A stretch of 64,000 nt of DNA from Eurosta solidaginis. Lineage: Eukaryota; Arthropoda; Insecta; Diptera; Tephritidae. The notes under the pieces are model-generated. The model saw nothing but the letters and a program-made list of their open reading frames with translations. It searched no databases and was not told the DNA's origin. Every line of letters begins with the position of its first letter. Positions within the stretch are counted from its first letter, which is position 1. This document shows, piece after piece, positions 22,526 to 33,586 of this stretch. Location of the stretch: assembly GCF_040869045.1 (NCBI RefSeq), contig NC_090319.1:16510314-16574313 (forward strand), in the 5' to 3' direction. Both the position numbers and the translations under genes were made by a program.

Positions 22526-23139
22526 CTGGTAACACTATGGGCACATTCAGTCTATCTGAGATCTGCATTTAAAACCAAAGTAAGTTTGCTCATATATGTA
22601 TGTAGACCAAAAAGTTGCCGATTTAAACCAAAATTTTCAACCGTGTATGCAAACGAAATAGTCGACGCAGTTTTCCTGTATAAATGTTGGCCATTGAACA
22701 TCAGCTGCAACTAAACCTACAATTTTAGTTTTATTTTCATTCGCACTCCATTAAGTTATTTACCAAGCCCAATTATATTTTTAGAACGAGTCAATTAATA
22801 ATTTGTAACTTTGATACGCTGGGAATAAGCAAATATGTACATGCATATATTACGTACGTATATACATTCACATCATATACACATTTACATACTCATATAT
22901 ACGTACTAGAGTTTGATGTCATTGCACGTTTATAAATCGAAAGACATTGAAATTTTTTATTTGCCAAGGCCACCATCTGTCGCGCTGACTTTAAGGTTCG
23001 CACGCATTTCTAGCATTCGTCAGTTTTAACATTATATTTCCTATTTTTCCGATTTCTTTTCCTTGTAACCCGCAGGTTTACTTTATTTTCCTTTGCCCCT
23101 ATTGCATTTTAATTGGCAAATGCCGGATGTATGAATATA
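22526..23139. other. No feature recognised
   Basis: AT-rich DNA with ATATAC-type short repeats near 22850-22910. No coding features. Confidence 0.4.
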
Positions 23140-23702
23140 TGGGGTATTCCATCCCATTTCGACCAATTTGGAACCCGACCCCTTTAGTATTGGCTTAAAG
23201 TTTTTCTTCTTTTTCTAGCTTACGAAAGACGTTTTTCAGAATTTTTTTAAATTTCTTCATCCAACTCAAAAAAAGTTATGATATTTTTAAAAAAACACCG
23301 TTTTTGTTTTCAAAATGCTATAACTTTTTCAAAAATTAACCGTTTGGGATCTTTTTTTTTTAATTTGTTTTTAAATGTACTTTTCGAAAAAAAATACAAA
23401 AAAATGTTTAAAGTTTTTTTTTTTTTTAATTTTTCAGTTTTTCGAGATTTTTCGAATTTCGCCATTTTTTTTCTCAAATTTGTAAAAAAAGATCCCAAAC
23501 GGTCAATTTTTGAAAAACTTATAGCATTTTGAAAACAAAAACGGTGTTTTTTTTTAAATATCACAACTTTTTTTGAGTTGGATGAAAAAATTTGGAAATG
23601 TTCTGAAAAACGTCTTTCGTAAGCTAGAAAAAGAAGAAAACCTTTCAGCCAATTCTAAAGGGGTCGGGTTCAAAATTGGTCGAAATGGGATGGAATACCC
23701 CA
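23140..23702. mobile_element. 563-bp palindromic foldback MITE
   Basis: Ends are TGGGGTATTCCATCCCATTT and its complement, flanked by TATA on both sides (23136-23139 and 23703-23706). The left arm, to about 23365, is mirrored by the right arm from about 23476, leaving a loop near 110 bases. Shared arm landmarks are CGACC-ATTT-GAACCCGACCCC, CTTACGAAAGACG and ACCGTTTTTGTTTTCAAAATG. The mirror symmetry gives two near-identical 84-codon frames, one per strand (23278-23532 plus, 23310-23564 minus), both starting MIF-KKHRFCFQNAI. They are probably a by-product of symmetry, not a gene. TA or TATA duplication would fit a Tc1/mariner or related transposase. Confidence 0.9.
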
Positions 23703-23706
23703 TATA

Positions 23707-24269
23707 CATTCTGTGCACATACAAAATTTATATGTCAAAGGCTTTTAACCCTTGATTTAAGCATTACAGTAAAAGTACTAATAAGAAAAAAGTAACAATG
23801 AATTATATACAATACGTGAAGGTTTGAAGGCAGTGATCGTATAGCTAAATCTTTTGTTATATAAATCACTTTTTCTAAATTATATATAAATCCTTTTAAC
23901 TTAAATTTATTGTTTTTTTATTGGAAAAATTCCTGACTGAAAAATTGTCTTGGTGAGAGCTTATGATATCCCGGGGATACCCACAGTTTTTTTATGACGT
24001 ATCATGCATCCGCTCAATTTTTCGGAACTTTTTCTTAGAATTCCACCAATAATGGTAAAATGCGGACTTTTACTTTTTAAGGGCGAATAAAATTCCTGCC
24101 TTATAACTAACGAACGGCTCATTCAAATGTATCGATTTTTTTATTTGTCTATTCTCCTAAATATCTTGATTTAAAACCTGGGGAACACTAAACAATTTTT
24201 GTTACTAGTACTGGGAATTTGACATCGAAAAACCAAAACCAATTCTCATAGTGCTATACTTATACTTTT
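23707..24269. other. No feature recognised
   Basis: AT-rich, no repeat partner or coding feature seen. Confidence 0.4.
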
Positions 24270-25059
24270 TATACTCAGTTGAGCAGAGCTCACAGAGTAT
24301 ATTAACTTTGATTGGAAAACGGTTGGTTGTACAGGTATAAAGGAATCGAAATAGATATAGACTTCCATATATCAAAATCATCAATATCGAAAAAAAAATT
24401 GATTGAGTCATGTCCGTCCGTCCATCCGTTAACACGATAACTTGAGTAAATTTCGAGGTATCTTGATGAAATGTGGTACGTAGGTTCCGGGGCACTCATC
24501 TCAGATCGCTATTTATAACAAATGATATCGGACTATCACCACCCCCACTTTTTCGATATCGAAATTTTCGAAAAATCGAAAAAGTGGGATAATTCATTAC
24601 TAAAGACGGATAAAACGATGAAACATGGTAGGTTAGTTGAACGTATGACGCAGAATAGAAAATTTGTAAAATTTTGGACAATGGGCGTGGCACCGCCCAC
24701 TTTTAAAAGAAGGTAATTTAGAAGTTTTGCAAACTGTAATTTGGCAGTGAAATATGAAATATGAAATATAATACTCATTAACACCTTTCATTTGACACCC
24801 ATATCGTACAAACGCATTCTAGAGTCACCTCTTGTCCACCTTTAAGGCGATATCCCAAAATGGCGTCCACCTATAGAACCATGGCCCTCTTAAAGTACTC
24901 TTTAATACCATCCATTTGATACACATGTCATACAAACACATTCCAGGGTTACCCTCGGTTAATTTTCCTACATGGTGATTTTCCCTTACTTTGTCTCCAT
25001 AGCTCTCAACTGAGTATGTAATGTTCGGTTACCCCCGAACTTAGCCTTCCTTGCTTGTT
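24270..25059 (+). mobile_element. HINE copy in plus orientation
   Basis: This copy shows both ends best. The 5' end is TATACTCAGTTGAGCAGAGC (24270). The 3' end is CTCAACTGAGTATG, the hairpin TTCGG-CCGAA, then CTTAGCCTTCCTTGCTTGTT (to 25059). A 13-bp perfect subterminal inverted repeat ATACTCAGTTGAG pairs 24271-24283 with 25005-25017. The 5' third contains CATGTCCGTCCGTCCATCC, the DINE-1-like block. An internal deletion joins GGTAATTTAGAAGTT directly to the tandem core, of which about one and a half units remain. Confidence 0.88.
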
Positions 25060-25373
25060 CATGGTAAACTTGCACCGGTTTTTTAGCCATAAAGTTTGAT
25101 CCTTGAAATTTGACACAACGCTTTCTGTTTAAAAAGAATAGTTCTGTGCAAGAAAAAAACTCAATCATTTGCATGAGCCGTTCCATAATTATATGGCCAG
25201 ACTTTCATTCTATCCTTAAAAAATAAAAGCTCGGATTTAATATTTTCTTCGTGACTAAAATAATAAAAGTCTGAAATTAAGTTTTTCTGATGGTCTTTTA
25301 TTATAAAAGGGATAACAGTTTGGGTCGCTACTTGTAATTTAAATACTGACCAATATTATAAGAGTTTGCGAGT
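25060..25373. other. No feature recognised
   Basis: About 310 bases of AT-rich DNA without visible structure. Confidence 0.35.
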
Positions 25374-25389
25374 AACCGATTGCTGTCCC

Positions 25390-25734
25390 AGCGGGTTAGG
25401 AGGTCAGAATATACCCGCGGTAGGTTTGCCTGTCGTAAAAGGCGACTAAGATACCAGATTCAAGTGGCTGTGTAGCGCAACCCATTCAGGTTACCAGCGC
25501 AATATATAGCTTCTCCAAAACCAATTGTCAACCTCACCTATCCGCGGGGATTCTTGTTTCACTAACAGACGAAGCTCTGGCGACCCCAAGCTCCTTATGC
25601 AACTTGGGGGTGGGGAGGGAGGTATAGCCTGAAGATTTAATGTGGCCATATAAATCGTTCCCTAGAAGGTCGGGCTAACACCTTAATGGTGCTGTGTTAC
25701 CGGAGCGTACCGGATCGCTACAACAACAACAATA
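25390..25734 (+). mobile_element. CAA-tailed short retroposon
   Basis: It begins GCGGGTTAGGAGGTCAGAAT, contains GTCGTAAAAGGCGACTAA, GGCTGTGTAGCGCAACCC and GTGCTGTGTTACCGGAGCG, and ends CAACAACAACAATA. The flanks carry an imperfect duplication (ACCGATTGCTG near 25375, CCCGATTGCAG near 25735). A short element with a simple tail and target duplication is what LINE machinery produces. I could not identify a clear A box/B box pair. It may be a SINE or a 3' end of an I- or RTE-type LINE. Confidence 0.6.
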
Positions 25735-25764
25735 CCCGATTGCAGCCGCCATATACATACATAT

Positions 25765-25969
25765 TAGGGCGGGCCGATTTAAAAATCGCTCATTGCTCTC
25801 TGAAGATCGTATTCTAGGGATCAAAATAAGAAACTTTGCCAAAGGAACCATCAGAATTCGTTTTATAGGTATGGTTCCTTCGGAAAAGTGTCTTATTGTG
25901 ATCCCTAGAATATGATTTTCACAGAGCAATGGGCGATTTTTTTGCCGCCCCACTAATCGACCCGGCCTA
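25765..25969. mobile_element. hAT-type MITE, copy 2 (205 bp)
   Basis: It is the shortest of three copies. Inverted ends are TAGGGCGGGCCGATTT and AAATCG-type GATCGACCCGGCCTA with small changes. A perfect 8-bp target duplication ATACATAT flanks it (25757-25764 and 25970-25977). The arms almost meet: the interior of copy 1, including the C and G tracts, is deleted, leaving GGAACCATCAGAATTCG at the join. Confidence 0.9.
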
Positions 25970-25977
25970 ATACATAT

Positions 25978-26659
25978 ATACTCAAAAGTCACGTATACGC
26001 ACCGGTGGCCCAGAAGAAGCCCAATACATACAAAATTTAAGTAGCGAACAGAAAATCAGTAATTTCGATCGAATTTCGTCAATTAAATTTATTTTAATTT
26101 TAATTTCCGATCTTTTAAGAAATAACTTCTATGAATTTCGTAACAGAAGCCAAGCAAAGCAATCTAAAAAACAATTTCCAAAAAGTTTGAAAATTTGAAA
26201 ACTTTATATTTGAAGTTCTCAAAATTTTTTCAATCTGCAATTTTCTAGACCAATCAATTTTAGTCTAACAAAGTACAAGTTATAAGTCTCTCAAAATTCG
26301 TATTGATTTTTGACAAGTTTTTTTTCGAAGATTGTTTTAGATTTTTCTTCATAAAAAGTGTTCTCCTACCAGTTCGAGCATGCCCTATAAGAGAATATTT
26401 TTTTTAAAACACCCTATTTCGAAGTTTATTTAAAAAACGCCCTACATCCTATCTCATAATTATTTCCCAATGCAGCAGGCTATGTCAAAATAAAATCTTA
26501 GTTCATATAAGCCGTTTTAGAAAGAAATTTGGAGATATTGCGTTCTTCAAACGAATTCTGATAAAGGCGGTTTTTAAACATATTCTGAAATAGGGCGTTA
26601 TTCAAAAGATTTTTGAGATATGTCGTTTTCATATATCGATATAAACACTTGAGAGACCT
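25978..26659. other. No gene; weak inverted motif
   Basis: AT-rich DNA. AACACCCTATTTCGAA near 26407 and CTGAAATAGGGCGTT near 26585 are loosely complementary, about 180 bases apart, which may be the remains of a small inverted-repeat element. No coding feature. Confidence 0.3.
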
Positions 26660-27095
26660 TTAACTTGCCTTGCTGTTGACGGCATCTTTTCCATATCAAC
26701 CGACGTTTCTAAGACAAGAGTAAGAGAAGGAGTCTATTCAAAGAATCTAGAACTTAAACTTTTCTACAGACTACCCAAACACTCTAAAGTGTTCCAGATA
26801 GCAGTAACAGCCATAACAGAAAACGCAGTTGGAAATGGATAAACAATATGGACAACAAAATCTTTATTTTCAGCAAAAGCCAGGCTGTTATCAAATTTCT
26901 TGGTACGTTTCTGAACTATCACTTAACTGTCGCCGATCTCTTTAAGAGATAGCTCCACAGAACCATCTACACATCATATATCTCTTGATGAATAGGCTAG
27001 TTATGATCTGGCAGATTCTTCCTGACCAAGTCGACAAAAGATGGCTACAAATACAGGGGTTTCGGACATCGAAGAATACCTATGCAAAATGGTAT
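26660..27095 (+). pseudogene. LINE RNase H fragment
   Basis: A plus frame reads STDVSKTRVREGVYSKNLEL, FYRLPKHSKVFQIAVTAIT. This is a worn version of the first half of a LINE RNase H domain (usually IFTDGSK...GAG-YS, then VFQAE--AI). The catalytic glutamate is lost (FQIAV instead of FQAEV) and TDGSK has become TDVSK. In another frame FIFSKSQAVIKFL (for FSDSQAAIK) follows, and FGHRRIPMQ (for VPGHRNI-GN) is at the end. It is cut at 27096 by a SINE tail. Confidence 0.6.
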
Positions 27096-27165
27096 CACGA
27101 CGCAAATTTTAAGAGAAGCTCAGCCTTAATCCCCTCGTAGGTAGGTCGCGCTAAGTATTAATTTT
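27096..27165 (+). mobile_element. SINE 3'-end fragment
   Basis: ACGACGCAAATTTTAAGAGA through CTCAGCCTTAATCCC, GTAGGTAGGTCGCGCTAAGT and a T-rich tail matches the last 70 bases of the SINE described at 19083-19362. It is a strongly 5'-truncated insertion into the RNase H relic. Confidence 0.7.
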
Positions 27166-27270
27166 TTTTTGTTATGTTTTTCTTGTTTTTTTCGCAGCTG
27201 TATATGCAAAAGCATGTTGCTATAAGCTAATTCCCACTTTAAAGTTTATTAAATACTAGAAGACCCTGTA

Positions 27271-27580
27271 AGCTTTTTCCGTCTGACTCTGCCCTCCCCC
27301 TCTTCACTTTTTCCTAATCCTTTTATTCACTCCTCCCTCCGTCTTTTTCGCTTCATCTATCTCCATCTTCGTCTCATTCTATCTCTTTCTCAATCTCCTT
27401 CTCTTTTTTCTCTTCTCCTAATTCCTTCTCATTCTTCTGCATCCCTTATTGCCTGTCCCAGAGGGTGGTATGTATTTTATTCCAGTGCCAGTCCCAGTCC
27501 CACTCCGAGTATCAGTCCCAGTCCTAGTCCTAATCCCAGTCCTAGTCCTAGTCCTTATCCCAGTCCCAGTCCGTCTCTGG
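27271..27580 (-). repeat. Purine-rich dispersed repeat, copy 2 (inverted)
   Basis: Read on the minus strand it has the same order as 11475-11765: CCAGAGACGGACTGGGACTG, the GGACTAGGACT short repeat, GGAATAAAATACATACCACC, the GAGAAG and GAGATTGAGAAAG purines, and the AGACGGAAAAAGCTT end. The GGACT tract is longer here than in copy 1. Confidence 0.8.
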
Positions 27581-27730
27581 ATAATATATTACTCTATACT
27601 AAAGCACTCATCAACAGATTTCATTTGATATCCATATTGTATCAGCCCCCTCAGAAACCCTCCCCCGGCCACCCACCCTCTCGGCGGGCCTGGTGATGTG
27701 CTATACTTGATATCATTCTCTATAATATTT
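27581..27730 (-). repeat. Single HINE-core-like unit and GC-rich spacer
   Basis: On the minus strand ATACAATATGGATATCAAAT and TGTTGATGAGTGCTTTAGT match the HINE core unit. Beside it is a GC-rich stretch with CCCTCCCCCGGCC on the plus strand. This unit separates the purine-rich repeat from the Helitron-like repeat, the place taken at 10.2-11.4 kb by a HINE. Confidence 0.55.
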
Positions 27731-28025
27731 TTTATTGATAAGCAGGTTGTTTAATTAAACACCAAGCAATTACACGGAAGTATATCCGCACCACTTGAAA
27801 ATATGAGTGCCACTGCGTATACGTAACATTTTATTATTGCGGTTAAACAAATAAAAAAATTGCAATAAAATAATATTGCGACTATAAACTGAGATATAAC
27901 CTACCCTATGTTTCAAGCAAGATCAAACTACACACGGTTGCAAAACAAATTCAAAATCGGTTCAGTAGTTTAGGAGTCCATCGCGGCCGAAAAGGTTATG
28001 ACACGTGTTTTTTATATATTAAGAT
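27731..28025 (-). mobile_element. Helitron-like repeat, copy 2 (inverted)
   Basis: On the minus strand it starts ATCTTAATATATAAAAAACA and contains GGCCGCGATGGACTCC, CTACTGAACCGATTTTG, GTTACGTATACGCAGTGG and TTTAATTAAACAACCTGC, as in copy 1 at 9901-10182. The two copies differ by scattered substitutions and small indels. Confidence 0.65.
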
Positions 28026-28611
28026 GTATTGCTTGATCAACAGCAATAGCTGTAAAATTTAATATAAAAATTAAAGGCAATTAGTTTGTTAATTCTTTTT
28101 CGACAGTCATAATTTAAAGCAGGGACCCAAACTGTTATTCCATTTATAGCAAAAGTCTTTCTGAAAAAACAATTTCTGGAATTTCAAATTCAATAAATAT
28201 TTTTATACAGAATTCTTCTTGTTTCAACAGAAAGCGGTATTTAAAACTTCAACGCAATGTCTCAGTTTAGTCAAACTTTATGACGACAAAGAGTTTCAAA
28301 TTTATTATGGCAAAGTATAAGTTTAGTAATCCAAGAGTTAGTTACGGTTTTTCGAAGAACATTATTTAGTATTAGTAATTAAATTGATAAAGTGTTGTTA
28401 CAATTCTCTACACATATATTTAGAAGAAGGAATTGGTAAAAAATTCGCATCATTAAGATGACCCGTTCCTTAGTTATGGAGCTGGACTTTTATTCTGTGC
28501 TTAAAACAGAAAAGTCCGGATTTAACTCTTATTCTCGGACTTATTCCAGATCTTACTTTAATTTGTGGGTTTTTTCAAAAAAGTCCGCATAAAAAAATTA
28601 AACATGCTTCT
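28026..28611. other. No feature recognised
   Basis: AT-rich, apparently unique sequence. Confidence 0.4.
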
Positions 28612-29216
28612 TAGGGCAGGTCGATTTAAAAATCGCTCATTGCTCTATGAAAATCGTATTCTAGCGATCAAAATAAGAAACTTTGCCGAAGGAACCATAC
28701 CTCTAAAACAAATTCTGATTTCCCCCCCCTTTTGGTCGAACTTTTGGGTAGGGGCAATTTCAATTCTACCTGCTGTGTCCACCACAAGCTTAAAAAAAAA
28801 AACAACACAAGCAATTTTACGATCTGCAATTGTTTCAAGTGATACCTTCATTTTTTGTTTACGACATGCAAATGCATCACAGTGATGCCTTGGTTTTAAA
28901 AGGGGGTTGTAAAAACGCTAATTTCTAAACATTTTTTTTAATTTCTTTTCTAATACTAAGTTAAATTCATTTTTTCATTTACATATGTTCTGACTAAATA
29001 AATTTCTAAAGAGAAAAATAAACTCCAAAAAGAAGAAACATAGGCATTTCAAAGTGGGATTTTTCAAAATTTGCCCCTACGACCCAAAGGGGGGACATCA
29101 GAATTCGTTTTAGAAGTATGATTCCTTCGACAATGTTTCTTATTTTGATCCCTAGAATATGATTTTCACAGAGCAATGGGCGATTTTTTTTGCCTCCCCA
29201 CAAATCGACCGGCCTA
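28612..29216. mobile_element. hAT-type MITE, copy 3 (605 bp)
   Basis: Ends are TAGGGCAGGTCGATTT and AAATCGACCGGCCTA. A perfect 8-bp target duplication ATGCTTCT flanks the element (28604-28611 and 29217-29224). The arms match copy 1 for about 140 bases, including the C-rich tract, but the interior of about 330 bases is unrelated to copy 1 and AT-rich. This may be a longer, less deleted form of the family or an insertion within it. No transposase frame. Confidence 0.9.
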
Positions 29217-29224
29217 ATGCTTCT

Positions 29225-30129
29225 CCATGATAAAAGGGTTAAGTGTAATAATTCAGCTGATGGTTTCAATATGAAAATCAATAAAGTTATAAAAATATAA
29301 TCAAATGCAAATGAGTACACGCAGTAATAATTGAACTATTCAAATACATATATACATACGTATGATGTATACAGTGTTCAGTTAAAGTTGTGGCAAGCGC
29401 CGATATTGAGTAGAGGAAGAACTTTTTTTGCATTAGTGTGGAGCGAAGTACATTCATACATATTTATTTTAAGCGGTATTTTTCCACGTTGTATGTACAC
29501 TAAGTGAGTAAGAGTTTATTCTAATATTTAATGAACAACTTGGCAATTAATTTTACTAATTAACTAAAGTTCAAAGTTCGAAAATGTATTTTCTCAAACT
29601 ACCTAAAAGTTTTGACCTAAGCACCAGTGAAAGTCATGCGAAGTTTTTTGAAATTAATTTTTGTACCTAACTATATTAAAGGCACCTCATATCATAGCAG
29701 CTGAGGTCGAAGCAATACAATGACAGCGTAAGATGTATAATAAAATTACCACTTTTATGACGTGTGTGGTGTGCCGAGAAAAGTCATACAAATTTCTAAA
29801 AACTTTGCAGAGAATCCGTCCACCCCTACCCCACGTCCCCACTCATCCTCTCTGGAATAGTATTTTTAATTTGGCCTAACTCTACCCATATATATATTAT
29901 ACCAAGTACATTTGGTATCTGGGTCAGTGGGCAACCAACCAACCGCCCACCCCCCTTTAATAGTTTTTATAAATCGTGACAATCCTTTGCTTATTTGTCT
30001 TAGGCTAACAACTCTTATGTATTTGCCACAGACCACAAAAATTTCATAAATGTGTCACACTCATCGTGGTCTACAAATTTTTTGTGTCCCGGTCACTAAT
30101 CAATGAGGCCTAATCAATTGCGGAAAAGT
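29225..30129. other. No feature recognised
   Basis: Apparently unique DNA with two C-rich patches (about 29815-29850 and 29930-29960). No coding or repeat feature. Confidence 0.4.
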
Positions 30130-31200
30130 TAGGATTGTCCAATCCGAAACGATTTCAGGATTACGAGAGGACTATTGCGCTGCTGTTTTATGCAAGGCAT
30201 CGACAATTTCTCCGTACCAGTACTTTTTCGGGATCATTTCGGAACTGTGTTCGGAATAATTTTGAAACCTTATTAGCAACTACTTAGGGATAGTTTTCAG
30301 AGTCGATTCAGGACTATCTTGGAAGCGTTTCGGGATTAGTTCGAAACTACTTCGGAATTTTGAAGGAACAATTCGGACATATTGGGCGCAATTTCGCGAT
30401 AATTTTAAACTACTTGGGGATCGACTGAGGGCTAAGATGATTTCGCTTATTTCGAACTATCTCCGGATCATTATGGAATTGTTGTCGTTACATTTTTGGA
30501 TTAGTTCAAGACACTCCCGCCTTTGGCAAAAAAATATGGTCATGGGTCCTTTATGAGTATCACCAATTTTTTAGTAAATTAGCTAAGCAGTTCTGATGTG
30601 CTTGAGTCACAAAATCAAAGCTCGGGTCATTGCAACATCGAAACATCGAGGTATCCATACAGTCAAACTTTCACAGTTATGATATATCTACATATGTATG
30701 GTTCATGGTTTATATATATTTTGGATTAAATTATTTTTGCAAATTGGACAGTTACTTTTATTATTATTTTAAATTATTTCAAGATTATTTATCTTCGGGA
30801 TTATTTACAGATTATTGCGAGAGGAAAGAAGCTTCTGAATTGTTTCGGACTCTTGATTTGGGTATTTTTCTGGATCTACACGGATCATTATAAGGATAGT
30901 TTTTGGAATTAAAACTGGACTATTTCGGGATCATTTTCGTAATAACCTCGGGATTAATTGTCCCCATCTCGGAAATTTATTCTGAATCATTTTGGGGCTA
31001 TTTTATGATTATCTCATGATTATTTCGGGACAATTTCTGGATAGTCTTTGCAGACGTTTAGCAGGACTAGTTAGCGGCAATTACGGGGTTGTTTTAGGGG
31101 CATTTTCAGATATTTTGAAAATTTTTAAGAACTTTTGCGAGACCGTTAAGGAATTGTGTTAGTGATGTTTTTGGGATCATTTCAGATGAGTTTGTGGTTG
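30130..31200. repeat. Degenerate TTCGGGATTATTT array
   Basis: Phrases such as TTCGGGATCATTTCGGAACT, TTTCGGGATTAGTTCG, TTTCGGGATCATTTTCG and TTTCGGGACAATTTC recur at about 20 to 30 base intervals for about 1 kb. A less repetitive stretch (about 30500-30770) lies in the middle. The units have drifted too far to define a consensus by eye. Confidence 0.65.
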
Positions 31201-31919
31201 TTTGCGTAATAATAACGCCCACGCTCTTTTGAGACTGTTTCAGGTTATCTTCTTTTATAACAGGAGACCATACTATGATTGTCATATTATTAGAATTGAT
31301 CTTATTTTGGTCGCTATACTTTGTGGCCGTTATACCACCGAGACCCGATTACGTATTTTATTAGTCGTTTCATGCTTCTTGGTTTTAACTCTTTAGATAG
31401 CAGATTGTTCATGCATACCCTCAATTTTGGCTTTGGTATAATCAGTGAGGTATTTGACTCTCAATTTTTGTTTGCAAGGATAAGTTCTAATATCCTGCAG
31501 AGAAGCTTACATAATCACGATATTTTCTGGTAGGGAACTGTTAAAATTAATAACGCATTTAGCGTTCCCATTTTGAGAGCATTGAAAAGTTTAATAAATC
31601 ACTTTCAAATTCCTGTAGTTTTGATTTTTCTTTTAATAATAATAATAAACCCAACGGATTAATACCCTCCAAAGCCCGCCCAAACGACATGAGGGGCGCA
31701 TCCGCATGACGTACGGATTTGTTTTTGTTTTTGCCGAGTTGTTGATAGGCGGAGGTTTGTTAAGCGTCGAAATCTAAAACTGCTCAGCTACACAGTAAAA
31801 ATTATCAGCTGAGTATTATATACACAATAGTTGAAAATTATACATATAGTAAATTGTTAAACAAGCTAACGCTTTTAGCATATAAAGATTTTATATTTTA
31901 TTTTTTTATTTTTATTTTG
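31201..31919. other. No gene; short AAT repeat
   Basis: AT-rich DNA with an AATAATAATAATAA run near 31634. Short open frames are not recognised. It may include the 3' untranslated end of the LINE to the right. Confidence 0.35.
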
Positions 31920-33586
31920 TTACGAGTTAAGATAGGATAGGACAGTTTTCCTTATAGTAAGAAGTGAATCCGTTATATCAAATGAACTCGAATGAGAGTT
32001 AAAATCATGACACAAGCACCGGAATGGTTCATTTAATTCGAAATTAGTTCTGTTATGCCTCAAAAGAAGAGGCTTGTAATGTCTTGACACTCGTGATGGG
32101 ACATTGAAATTTACTTCGTTCAAAAGAAAGGGGCTAGAAATCAGTCCATTCAGTAGTTTAGCCATGAATAATACGCCTTGCATATCTCTACGACTTGCGA
32201 GAGTTGGAAATTGATAAGCTTTAACCGACTAGTATAAGGTGGAAGATTATATGCAGAGTCCCAATGAAAATTCCTTAAAGAAAAAAGTAAAAATTGCTTC
32301 TGTGTTAACTCAAGCCTATCTGCATGAACTTGACATTCCGTATTCCAAACTATTCATCCGTATTCTAGTATCAGTCTAACTAATGTGGTGAAAAGGGCTT
32401 TGGTTCTTATCTTCACGAATGATAGAACACATCTAGCCTTATTGTCAGTAGTCATAATATGAAGGTTGAAACTAAGATCCATCGTGACTCCCAAGTCAAC
32501 AAAATAATTTACTGATACACGACAAAAATGATCAATTACGTAAGAGGCTGCTGACAAAGATCTCCGAGAGAGGCACATGAACTTACATTTTTTGATGTTC
32601 AGCGGCATTGAGTTCGCGTTGCACCAAGCAACTAAGCAGTTTAAATCCGCTTGAAGCAAGGGACGTTCCTCAATAGACGCATAGGACCTAAAAAGTTTTA
32701 TATCATCAGCATACATTAAAATTTTGGAATATTTTATTATGGTAAAGATATCATTAATAAATAGCAAGAACAGAATTGGACCGTGCTGACTGGCCTGTGG
32801 GACGCCAGAGGGAATATTAATGACATCTGGAAGAGTATTTTTTAAAATTACTTGTTGCGTTCTACTGCAGAAATACGAAGATATCCACTGAGTGAGACCA
32901 GGTTGGAAGCCAAGTCGATACAGCTTGTGGATAAGCAATGAATTGGAAACTTTGTCAAATGCTTTACTGATATCAGTGTAAATAACATCGGTGTGAAGAT
33001 TTTCTCTAAATGCATTAGAAACATGAGTTGTGAATTCAAGTAAGTTGATAATGGTAGATTTGCCTTTACAGAATCCATAGTGAGAGTCTGCAATCAATGC
33101 AGAAGTGGAAAATGTTAGCTGATTGGTAACAATGGCTTCAAATACCTTTGGGATAGCAAACAATTTTGCATTTCCTCGATAATTTTCTACACATGACCTA
33201 CCGCTATTTTTGTGGAGGGGCATTAGAAAGGATTCCTTTCCAGCAGCAGGAGGAACTCCATGTTTTAGGGACATGTTGAATAAATCAGTTAGGGGCTGAT
33301 AAATGTGTTCTGCACATTTTTTGAGAAAACATGTGGGAATTAGGTCAGGACTGTATTTATAAGATTCCTTCAAAGAAGTTAAATATGTAAGAACCTCTTC
33401 TGGAGATATTGATGGAATATTAATTACGTTAAGTGAGTTAAGTTGATATGGGTATTCATTAGACAAAGAAATTAATTCAGCAGAATAGTTAGATTTGAAA
33501 AATTGTGCAAATAAGTTAGCAATATCTTGATCGTCGCTAGAGAAATCATTACGGTATTTCATAACAATATGTATTCTTCTACTCAA
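31920..33586 (-). pseudogene. LINE reverse transcriptase, longest ORF in the window
   Basis: A 410-codon minus frame (33586-32354) is a non-LTR reverse transcriptase. Motifs in order: linker ISPEEVLTYL, SLMPLHK-like FLMPLHKNSGRSC and ENYRG, motif A YTDISKAFDKV, motif B SGVPQASQHGPILF (usual GVPQGS-LGP, so the G-S-L core is altered), INDI, and an intact catalytic YADDIKLF, then DLNCLVAWC and LGV. The frame stops at LILEYG, where the next codon is TGA instead of a cysteine codon. The same frame continues QKQFLLFSLRNFHW and PPYTSRLKL. A one-base loss then shifts into MQGVLFMAKLLNGL to the true end SYLNS at 31920. Only these two lesions break the C-terminal half. The family is jockey/CR1-like; I cannot resolve it further. 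Confidence 0.88.

Noticed and set aside
23278..23564. Pair of near-identical 84-codon ORFs on opposite strands as genes
   Set aside because: Their identity follows from the palindrome. Kept only as an observation for testing.
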